NCBI GenBank assembly: GCA_944363745.1
Contig: CALVVD010000063.1
Coordinates: 1-5,953 of the forward strand
Length of the DNA: 5,953 bases
Source: an uncultured Bacilli bacterium
GTDB lineage: Bacteria; Bacillota_I; Bacilli_A; RF39; UBA660
Direction: 5' to 3'
This document shows, one piece after another, positions 1-5,574 of the stretch. Every line of letters starts with the position of its first letter. The first letter of the stretch is position 1. Both the position numbers and the translations under genes were made by a program. The notes below the pieces were generated by a model, which saw only the letters and a program-made list of their open reading frames with translations, had not been told where the DNA came from and ran no database searches.

Positions 1-22
1 AATTAATTTTAACAAATTTTTA

Positions 23-60
23 TTATTGTTGCAAATGCAACAATAAGTTTTTTCTTTTTT
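23..60 (+). terminator. Probable intrinsic terminator of an upstream gene
   Basis: A perfect 10-base inverted repeat, TTATTGTTGC (23-32) and GCAACAATAA (37-46), is separated by a 4-base AAAT loop. It is followed directly by a T-rich run (48-60) broken by one C. A stem, tight loop and T-run on the plus strand is the form of a Rho-independent terminator, here with an AT-rich stem. The minus-strand side has no T-run, so it should act on forward transcription entering from the left. Because it lies just upstream of nrdD it could also be an operator or an attenuator for this operon. I see no convincing -35/-10 pair between it and nrdD; TAGAAT at 65-70 is the only -10-like string and it lacks a matching -35. 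Confidence 0.65.
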
Positions 61-99
61 AGAGTAGAATAGCTTTTGTAGGATAGGAGAGGTAGTAAG

Positions 100-2232
100 A
101 TGAAGAAAGACATAATGATTGTAAAAAGCAATGGAAACTTAGAAAAATTAGATTTAGAAAAAGTTAGGGAAGATGTTATAAACAGTGCCGAGAGAGTTAT
201 GGTGGATTTAACTGATGAGGCTATGGAAGAGATAATTAATAAATTAGTGAAACTTTTAAGTACACAGACAAGTAATCCTACTGTAGAACAGTTACATAGC
301 CTTTTAGAAGTAGCACTTGAAGATGTTAATCCTTTGGTTGCAAAGAGTTATAGAGAATATCGTGATTATAAAAAAGATTTAGATCAAATATTAAGTAAAG
401 TTTATAAGAAAGCACAGTATATTACTAGTGTAGGTGATAAAGACTGTTCTAATACTGATAGTACTTTAGTTACTTTTCAACGTTGTTTAATCTATAATAG
501 TCTTAATAAAGAACTATATAAGAAGTTTTTCTTAACTCCTTCAGAAATAGAAGCTTGTAAAGATGGTTATATTTATATTCATGATATGAGTGCAAGACTT
601 GATACGATGAATTGTTGTTTGTTTGATATTGGTAATGTCTTAAAAGATGGTTTTGAGATGAGTAATATTTGGTATACAGAACCTAAAACTTTACAGACGG
701 CTTTTAATGTAATAGGGGATGTTACTATTAATACAACGGCTATGCAGTATGGAGGATTTACTTTACCTGAGATTGATAGTGTCTTAAAGAAGTATGCTAA
801 GAAAAGTTATGAAATGTACTATAAAGAGTATTTAAGTATTAAGGGAAAAGAGTATACAGAAGAAGCGGAAGATTACGCCTTTAAGAAAACAGTTCGTGAG
901 TGTGAACAAGGTTATCAAGGACTTGAATATAAATTAAATACTGTTTCATCTAGTAGAGGTGATTATCCTTTTGTTACTCTTACTTTTGGAGTAGATCCTG
1001 ATAAGTTTGCAGTTATGATTACTAAGACTATATTAGATGTTCATAGAAGAGGACAAGGTAAGAAAGGATTTAAAAGACCGACTGTATTTCCTAAGTTAGT
1101 ATTTTTATACGATAAGAAAATGCATGGGGAAGGTGGAGCTTTAAGAGATAGTTTTCTTACGGCGATTAAATGTAGTGAAAAGACAATGTATCCTGATTAT
1201 TTATCTTTAAGTGGTGAAGGTTATGTTCCAGAGATGTATAAAAAATATAAAAGAATTGTTAGTCCAATGGGATGTCGTGCCTTTTTATCTCCTTGGTATG
1301 AAAAAGGGGGAATGGAGCCTGCTGATAAAAATGATAAACCTGTCTTTGTTGGTAGATTTAATATAGGGGCAATATCACTACATTTACCTATGATACTTGC
1401 TAAAGCAAGAGAAGAACAGAAAGACTTTTATGAAGTACTTGATTATTACTTAGAGATGATACGTAAAATACATATTAGAACTTATCGATATCTTGCTAAA
1501 AGGAAAGCTTCTACTAATCCTTTGGCATACTGTCAAGGGGGCTTTTATGGAGGTAATTTAAAGCCTGAAGAGTCAATTGAACCTATATTAAAGTCATCAA
1601 CTGCATCTTTTGGTATTACGGCTTTAAATGAGTTACAAGTTCTATATAATGGTAAGAGTATTGTTGAAGATGGACAGTTTGCACTTGATGTCATGAAATA
1701 TATTAATAAGAAGACTACAGAATTTAAAAAAGAAGATAATATTCTTTATGCTATATATGGAACACCAGCGGAAAGTTTATGTGGCTTACAGATAAAACAA
1801 TTCCGTAAAAAATATGGAGTTATTCCTGGAGTTAGTTCAAGAGAATACGTCTCTAACAGCTTCCATTGTGGTGTTTGGGAAGATATTAATGGAATAGAAA
1901 AACAAGACTTGGAAGATAGATTTTGGGAATTATTTAAAGGTGGTAGAATACAGTATGTTCGTTATAATTTAAGTTATAATACTAAGGCGATGATTACTTA
2001 TGTAGAAAGAGCGATGGATAAAGGTTTTTATGAAGGGGTTAATTTATCACTCGCATATTGTAATAATTGTGGACACGAAGAGTTAGATATGGATGTTTGT
2101 CCTAAGTGTGGAAGTAGTGATTTAACAAAGATAGATAGAATGAATGGATACCTTTCTTATTCTAGAGTTCACGGTGATACTATGCTTAGTAATGCTAAGA
2201 TGGTAGAAATATCTGAAAGGAAGTCTATGTGA
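100..2232 (+). CDS. nrdD: Anaerobic (class III) ribonucleoside-triphosphate reductase, catalytic subunit
   Basis: A 710-residue class III reductase that converts ribonucleoside triphosphates to deoxyribonucleoside triphosphates in the cytoplasm without oxygen, using a glycyl radical. Residues about 6-92 form an ATP-cone (IVKSNG... onward), the allosteric activity site. The barrel follows, with NCC at 171-173 and SPMGCR at 388-393, where Cys392 fits the thiyl-radical cysteine. A zinc site is made by C654, C657, C667 and C670. The radical site is RMNGYL (680-685) with Gly683, followed by the conserved tail ending ERKSM. Length and all key residues look intact. The start at 100 has a strong AGGAGAGG (85-92) seven bases upstream; the next Met, at residue 6, would cut into the ATP-cone. 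The stop is a tandem TGATGA that overlaps the nrdG start. The four Trp codons I checked in the C-terminal two-thirds are TGG. The adjacent nrdG supports class III. Function is inferred from motifs, and confidence is high. Confidence 0.96.
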   Translation: MKKDIMIVKSNGNLEKLDLEKVREDVINSAERVMVDLTDEAMEEIINKLVKLLSTQTSNPTVEQLHSLLEVALEDVNPLVAKSYREYRDYKKDLDQILSKVYKKAQYITSVGDKDCSNTDSTLVTFQRCLIYNSLNKELYKKFFLTPSEIEACKDGYIYIHDMSARLDTMNCCLFDIGNVLKDGFEMSNIWYTEPKTLQTAFNVIGDVTINTTAMQYGGFTLPEIDSVLKKYAKKSYEMYYKEYLSIKGKEYTEEAEDYAFKKTVRECEQGYQGLEYKLNTVSSSRGDYPFVTLTFGVDPDKFAVMITKTILDVHRRGQGKKGFKRPTVFPKLVFLYDKKMHGEGGALRDSFLTAIKCSEKTMYPDYLSLSGEGYVPEMYKKYKRIVSPMGCRAFLSPWYEKGGMEPADKNDKPVFVGRFNIGAISLHLPMILAKAREEQKDFYEVLDYYLEMIRKIHIRTYRYLAKRKASTNPLAYCQGGFYGGNLKPEESIEPILKSSTASFGITALNELQVLYNGKSIVEDGQFALDVMKYINKKTTEFKKEDNILYAIYGTPAESLCGLQIKQFRKKYGVIPGVSSREYVSNSFHCGVWEDINGIEKQDLEDRFWELFKGGRIQYVRYNLSYNTKAMITYVERAMDKGFYEGVNLSLAYCNNCGHEELDMDVCPKCGSSDLTKIDRMNGYLSYSRVHGDTMLSNAKMVEISERKSM

Positions 2233-2777
2233 TGAGGTATCATAATATAACAAAGGCAGATATGCTTAATGGTGAAGGACTTAGAGTGGTGTTATGGGTA
2301 TCTGGTTGTTCTCATCATTGTCACGCTTGTCAAAATGCTATTACTTGGGATCCTAATGACGGTTTAGTATTTGATTTAGATGCTAAAAAAGAAATATTTA
2401 ATGAATTAGAAAAAGAATGGTGTAGTGGAATAACTTTATCTGGAGGAGATCCTTTGTTTTTAGGAAATAGATGTGAAATATCTAAATTAGTTAAAGAGAT
2501 TAGAGATAAGTTTAAAGATAAAACTATTTGGCTTTATACAGGTTATACTTTTGAAGAGTTGTTAGAACAGATGAAGACTGATAAAAATTTAGATACTATC
2601 TTGAATAATATAGATGTGTTACTTGATGGAAGATTTGTACTGAGATTAGCTTCAGAAAAAATTCATTATGTTGGTAGTAGTAATCAATGTATTATTGATG
2701 TTAAGGAGAGTTTGAAGAAGAATAAAAAGATTTTATATATAGATAATAGTAAAGTATTAGAAGGAGTAGTAGAATAA
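2232..2777 (+). CDS. nrdG: Anaerobic ribonucleotide reductase activating protein (radical SAM)
   Basis: A 181-residue radical-SAM enzyme that cleaves S-adenosylmethionine at a [4Fe-4S] cluster and abstracts hydrogen from the NrdD glycine (Gly683 of the upstream product), creating the storage radical. The cluster motif CxxxCxxC is C26, C30 and C33 in VSGCSHHCHACQN. The SAM-binding GGDP is at 71-74 in TLSGGDP. The later stretch LLDGRFV and the GSSNQ segment are typical of the family. Two starts are possible. GTG at 2229 gives one more residue and a 4-base overlap with nrdD. ATG at 2232 shares one base with the nrdD stop, sits 8 bases after AAAGGAAG (2216-2223), and gives the usual MRYH-type N-terminus, so I prefer ATG. 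The overlap implies translational coupling, which fits two partners needed together. In the GSSNQ segment a Cys stands where I expect an Arg (GSSNQC); this is minor. Confidence 0.95.
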   Translation: MRYHNITKADMLNGEGLRVVLWVSGCSHHCHACQNAITWDPNDGLVFDLDAKKEIFNELEKEWCSGITLSGGDPLFLGNRCEISKLVKEIRDKFKDKTIWLYTGYTFEELLEQMKTDKNLDTILNNIDVLLDGRFVLRLASEKIHYVGSSNQCIIDVKESLKKNKKILYIDNSKVLEGVVE

Positions 2778-3202
2778 TGGAAGAAAGATTAAAAGCTGGT
2801 TTTACTTTGACTTTTGGTTTAACTTGGGATAAGAAAATAAGAGGGGGATATTTAAAGTCTACAGATAGAGGTATTTTTTCTTGTGGATTATGTGGAGAAG
2901 AAATATTATTTGTTTCTAATTATCCAAATGTTTTAGAAGAGATAACGGGTAATAATATTTTACAAATATATAAGTCACCTGATGGTTATGTTTCTATGTT
3001 GAGGTGTCCTAAGACTGAAGGCCCTTACTGTGAAAAAAACTATCTTGATATGATTTCATATTCTATTAGTGAAAATTTTATTGATGGTTTAGAAGAGCTT
3101 GATAGGAAATTATCTTTTGAAGAAGAAATTTCTCATCAAAAAGTATATAAACTTTATAGTGATGATAAATATAAAGCGAAGGGGATACATAATGGAAAAT
3201 AA
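2777..3202 (+). CDS. Uncharacterised 141-residue protein with paired cysteines
   Basis: I do not recognise this protein. Its start codon shares one base with the nrdG stop (TAATG), and AGAAGGAG lies at 2759-2766, so it is almost certainly translated and coupled to nrdG. The N-terminal half is glycine- and aromatic-rich (GFTLTFGLTW near residues 8-17). Four cysteines come in two groups, C36-x2-C39 (CGLC) and C77-x7-C85, which could bind zinc or an iron-sulfur cluster; this is inference. The C-terminal part (about 90-141) is charged and probably helical. There is no signal peptide or membrane segment, so it should be cytoplasmic. The last 11 bases overlap the next gene. Its place between nrdG and dut suggests a role linked to anaerobic dNTP synthesis, such as an accessory or metal-handling factor, but no reaction can be assigned from sequence alone. 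Confidence 0.8.
   Translation: MEERLKAGFTLTFGLTWDKKIRGGYLKSTDRGIFSCGLCGEEILFVSNYPNVLEEITGNNILQIYKSPDGYVSMLRCPKTEGPYCEKNYLDMISYSISENFIDGLEELDRKLSFEEEISHQKVYKLYSDDKYKAKGIHNGK
3178..3184 (+). promoter_or_regulatory. Ribosome binding site that sets the start of the 338-residue gene
   Basis: GAAGGGG lies seven bases before ATG 3192, inside the end of the preceding gene. The same frame is open back to an ATG at 3099, but no such site precedes that codon, and the earlier start would overlap the upstream gene by more than 100 bases. This favours 3192. Confidence 0.7.
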
Positions 3203-4208
3203 TTACCCAATAAAGTATGCAGTTATGCCTATTGTAGAACAGACTGGTTGGGCTTCTGGTCTTAATGAGTTGGAAAGAGAATATGGGGTAGTTTGTTATA
3301 TAGTATCTAAATGTTATGTAGTAGGTAGGGAGGAAAAATATAATAGGAATGGTAATACTCTTTGCAATTATAAAGTTGTTTTCCCTTATAAAAAGGATAA
3401 TTTGCATCGATATTTATTAAGAGTAGAACCTAGTTATAATTGTGATGGTAAGTGTAGTAACTCTACTACTGTAGATAAAGTCTTTGATAGTTTTGAGGAA
3501 GCGAAAGAGGAAGCTAAAAAGAAAAATGAAGAGATAGTAAAAAGAAAAATTTCTTTTCTACATTGTGATGATAATTTTTTACAAAATGTTTCTTTACTTA
3601 GGAAAGAGCAAGAAGAAAAAATTAATAAATATAGAAAAATAGAAAGATTGATGGAAAAGAATTCTAGTGATTTAGTAGTCAATGATATAGTAAAAGAACA
3701 ATCTGTTATTATTGAACGTAATAATAGTTATAAGAAAAAAGATTGTTCATTATATGATATGATAAGATTATATAACAATGTATATTCTAATAAAGATTTT
3801 ATGAGGATATATGATGATACTTCTGATGAAAATTTTATCGCTTATAATGTGTCTTTAGATGATTATAAAAAGATAGAAGAACAACTAAAGAATGGCGAAC
3901 AAGTAGATGCTGATAGTATTAAGAAAAATTGTTTATTAATAAGTAGTAGTAATGATAAAAAAATGAAGGTTATTAACTATGATTCAAAGAATAAAAGTTG
4001 TTTCTATATAGAAGATGGTTGTTTATATTATGATGGAAATATGGATTTTTCAATAGAATCTATTAGTGGTGATAACCTTGTTATTTATACAATGGAAACT
4101 TATAACGATGTAATTAATTCTTATATCATTGATTCTGTTATAAGTCGTGATATGCCAAAAAATAAAGATACAGAAAAAGTATTTAGAAAAAGAATTCAAT
4201 TAAGATAG
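3192..4208 (+). CDS. Uncharacterised 338-residue charged protein, possibly multidomain
   Basis: I do not recognise this protein. The start at 3192 overlaps the previous gene by 11 bases. Residues 1-95 look like a compact domain with IKYAVMPIVEQTGWASG (7-23), an aromatic/Cys stretch CYIVSKCYVV (35-44) and KVVFPY (61-66), plus C84 and C88 (CDGKC). Residues about 98-155 are dense in Lys and Glu (FEEAKEEAKKKNEE) and probably form a long helix or coiled coil. The remaining part, about 180-338, is Asp/Asn/Ser-rich with alternating hydrophobic segments that suggest beta structure (CFYIEDGCLYYDG at 270-282). There is no signal peptide or membrane helix. The three-part layout suggests a binding head, a helical spacer and a second globular domain. 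Seventeen bases separate it from dut, so it belongs to the operon. A regulatory or scaffold role in nucleotide metabolism is only a guess. Confidence 0.78.
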   Translation: MENNYPIKYAVMPIVEQTGWASGLNELEREYGVVCYIVSKCYVVGREEKYNRNGNTLCNYKVVFPYKKDNLHRYLLRVEPSYNCDGKCSNSTTVDKVFDSFEEAKEEAKKKNEEIVKRKISFLHCDDNFLQNVSLLRKEQEEKINKYRKIERLMEKNSSDLVVNDIVKEQSVIIERNNSYKKKDCSLYDMIRLYNNVYSNKDFMRIYDDTSDENFIAYNVSLDDYKKIEEQLKNGEQVDADSIKKNCLLISSSNDKKMKVINYDSKNKSCFYIEDGCLYYDGNMDFSIESISGDNLVIYTMETYNDVINSYIIDSVISRDMPKNKDTEKVFRKRIQLR

Positions 4209-4225
4209 AAAGAAGGAGATTAGTT

Positions 4226-4693
4226 ATGAAAACAAGAGGATTTGAAGTAGTAAAAGAATATGCCAATAAAGGGATTAATTTACCAGTTAGAAAGACAAAA
4301 CATTCGGCTGCTTATGATATAGAAGCGGCAGAGGAAGTGGTTTTACCAAGCTTTCAAAAAGGAATGAAGCCAACTTTAATTCCAACAGGTCTTAAAGCTT
4401 ATATGCAAAGTGATGAGGTTTTGTTAATTGTTCCAAGAAGTTCTGGACCTAAAAAGCAAGGGATTAGTTTTCCACATAATGTGGGAGTAATTGATTCTGA
4501 TTATTATAATAATCCTGATAATGAAGGACATATTTTTGTACAGTGTATAAATTTAAAAGATGAAGATGTAGTAATAAAAAAAGGAGAGGCAGTGGCACAA
4601 GCGGTATTCCAAAAATATCTAACGGTAGATGATGATAATGCAGAGGGGATGAGGACTGGAGGATTTGGTTCTACTGATAGGAAGGATAGATAA
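4226..4693 (+). CDS. dut: Deoxyuridine 5'-triphosphate nucleotidohydrolase (dUTPase)
   Basis: A 155-residue trimeric-type dUTPase that hydrolyses dUTP to dUMP and pyrophosphate in the cytoplasm, keeping uracil out of DNA and supplying dUMP for dTMP synthesis. The five family motifs can be followed in order: SAAYDIEA (27-34), RSSGPKKQG (71-79), GVIDSDYY (87-94) with Asp90 in the catalytic position, KGEAVAQ (119-125), and RTGGFGST (143-150), the C-terminal arm that closes over the site. Two features differ from the textbook form. Motif 1 has Ala where Gly is usual. Motif 3 continues NNPDNEGHI (95-103) instead of a short RGEI-like turn, adding a small loop; I believe this occurs in a Bacillota subgroup. 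AAGGAG (4213-4218) precedes the ATG by seven bases. tdk follows two bases after the stop, so the two pyrimidine enzymes are probably co-translated. Confidence 0.95.
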   Translation: MKTRGFEVVKEYANKGINLPVRKTKHSAAYDIEAAEEVVLPSFQKGMKPTLIPTGLKAYMQSDEVLLIVPRSSGPKKQGISFPHNVGVIDSDYYNNPDNEGHIFVQCINLKDEDVVIKKGEAVAQAVFQKYLTVDDDNAEGMRTGGFGSTDRKDR

Positions 4694-4695
4694 TA

Positions 4696-5289
4696 ATGGC
4701 TAAATTTCATTTTAGATATGGAGCGATGAATGCAGGAAAATCTACTATTCTTTTACAAACTGCTTATAATTATGAAGAAAAGGGGAAAAATATAGTACTT
4801 TTAAAGCCTAGTATTGATACTAAAGGTGATCGGAAAATAGTTTCTCGTATTGGCCTTGAAAGAAAGGTTGATTATTTAATTGGTGAAAATGATAGTATTA
4901 TATCTAAACTAGAGAATATTATTTGTTCTCTTTCTTGTATATTAGTAGACGAAGCACAATTTTTAAAAAGAAAACAAGTAGATGAGTTATTTTATATTTC
5001 TAAAATAATGGATATTCCTGTTATTGCTTTTGGACTTAGAACTGATTTTAAAACGAATGGATTTGAAGGGGCAGATAGACTATTAGAACTAGTGGATTCA
5101 ATAGAGGAGATGCCAACTATTTGTCGCTGTGGAAAAAAGGCTCGTTTTAATGCAAGAAAAATTAATAATGATTTTATTTTTGATGGCGATAGCATTGTTA
5201 TTGATACTGATAGTAATGTTTCTTATGAATCTTTATGTGGAACTTGTTATATAAAAGAAAAAATTAAAAAAATTAAAAAACCATTTTGA
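4696..5289 (+). CDS. tdk: Thymidine kinase, type II (TK1-like)
   Basis: A 197-residue cytoplasmic kinase that phosphorylates thymidine (and deoxyuridine) to the monophosphate using ATP, a salvage route to dTTP. The P-loop is GAMNAGKST (9-17). The DEAQF motif (85-89) supplies the metal-binding Asp and the catalytic Glu86. FGLRTDF (112-118) is the conserved strand/loop after it. The zinc-binding lasso domain has C143 and C145 (CRCG) and C181 and C184 (CGTC), and the substrate-backbone loop lies just before Y177. The C-terminus is a short lysine-rich tail. The length is normal for a bacterial Tdk and nothing essential looks lost. AGGAAGGA (4679-4686) lies inside the end of dut, nine bases before the ATG. 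The stop TGA is followed at once by TAA. It closes the operon; no clear GC-containing terminator hairpin follows. A phage origin is possible but not shown. Confidence 0.95.
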   Translation: MAKFHFRYGAMNAGKSTILLQTAYNYEEKGKNIVLLKPSIDTKGDRKIVSRIGLERKVDYLIGENDSIISKLENIICSLSCILVDEAQFLKRKQVDELFYISKIMDIPVIAFGLRTDFKTNGFEGADRLLELVDSIEEMPTICRCGKKARFNARKINNDFIFDGDSIVIDTDSNVSYESLCGTCYIKEKIKKIKKPF

Positions 5290-5368
5290 TAAAAAAAGAT
5301 AAAAATACAAAAAAAATAATTTACGTATTTGTTGAAAAATAAAGAAAATAGTTTTATTTAAATCTAAC

Positions 5369-5404
5369 TTTTTCTGAAAAATATAAAAATGATTTTTAGA
5401 AAAA
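5369..5404 (+). repeat. AT-only inverted repeat downstream of tdk
   Basis: TTTTTCT (5369-5375) pairs with AGAAAAA (5398-5404) and AAAAAT (5377-5382) with ATTTTT (5392-5397). G5376 is bulged and the loop is 9 bases. This gives 13 pairs with almost no G-C. No T-run follows on the plus strand, so it is a poor terminator by the usual rule, though it is the best hairpin after tdk. It may mark a transcript 3' end or be chance in AT-rich DNA. Confidence 0.35.
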
Positions 5405-5464
5405 AATTAAAAAATGTATATAAATGTAAATTGTCGTAAATCGAACAAAAAAAGTTTTTTAATA

Positions 5465-5527
5465 AAAACTATATATATCAATAGTTTTAAAAAATGCTTA
5501 ATTTTTTTCTTAAAATTACCTATTGAT
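5465..5527 (+). repeat. Overlapping inverted repeats in the leader of the downstream reductase gene
   Basis: Two mutually exclusive pairings share one segment. AAAACTAT (5465-5472) pairs with ATAGTTTT (5481-5488) across an 8-base loop. Alternatively ATCAATAG (5477-5484) plus TTTTAA (5485-5490) pairs with CTATTGAT (5520-5527) and TTAAAA (5510-5515), with a 4-base bulge on the 3' side. The left arm, with CTATATATA, also resembles half of an NrdR-box (consensus roughly ACACWATATATWGWGT), but the right half does not fit at the proper spacing. This may be an operator, a switching leader or coincidence. Confidence 0.35.
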
Positions 5528-5574
5528 TTTTGAATTTTCAACTCTTACAATTGACTTAGATAGGAGGTAAAAAC

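Larger units (their letters stand above)
5290..5574 (+). promoter_or_regulatory. AT-rich intergenic region, likely promoter and leader of the downstream reductase gene
   Basis: This 285-base gap carries no convincing gene and is far more AT-rich than the coding regions. Because all other junctions here are a few bases, it probably separates two transcription units. A weak promoter candidate is TATAAA at 5419-5424 with a poor TTAGAA at 5396-5401 (17-base spacing, only 3 of 6 at -35); I would not rely on it. The 7-base motif ATTTACG (5319-5325) recurs inverted as CGTAAAT (5435-5441), and these contain most of the rare CG dinucleotides in the gap. Two AT-only hairpins are listed separately. A near-consensus AGGAGGT (5562-5568) ends the leader. 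Confidence 0.5.

Noticed and set aside
2227..2250. Possible TGA=Trp genetic code, because nrdD ends TGATGA and tdk ends TGATAA
   Set aside because: The Trp codons checked in nrdD are TGG, no TGA occurs inside any gene, and nrdD ends at the usual family tail (ERKSM). TGA is a stop here.
3099..3191. Upstream in-frame extension of the 338-residue gene (start at 3099)
   Set aside because: It would overlap the preceding gene by over 100 bases and has no ribosome binding site; ATG 3192 has GAAGGGG seven bases upstream.
3078..3407. Minus-strand open frame of 109 codons
   Set aside because: It lies opposite two well-supported forward genes, has a biased hydrophobic Ile/Tyr/Phe composition typical of reversed AT-rich coding DNA, and no start signal.
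3434..3682. Minus-strand open frame of 82 codons
   Set aside because: It is opposite the Lys/Glu-rich helix of the forward gene; its Ser/Leu/Phe-rich product is what antisense of AAG/GAA codons yields.
4504..4710. Minus-strand open frame of 68 codons
   Set aside because: It is antisense to the conserved C-terminal half of dut; no ribosome binding site or recognisable product.
4992..5195. Minus-strand open frame of 67 codons
   Set aside because: It is antisense to tdk, over conserved motifs; no independent support.
5551..5568. TTGACT as a -35 box for the gene at 5575
   Set aside because: It lies only a few bases before the ribosome binding site, leaving no room for a -10 and transcript start upstream of AGGAGGT.
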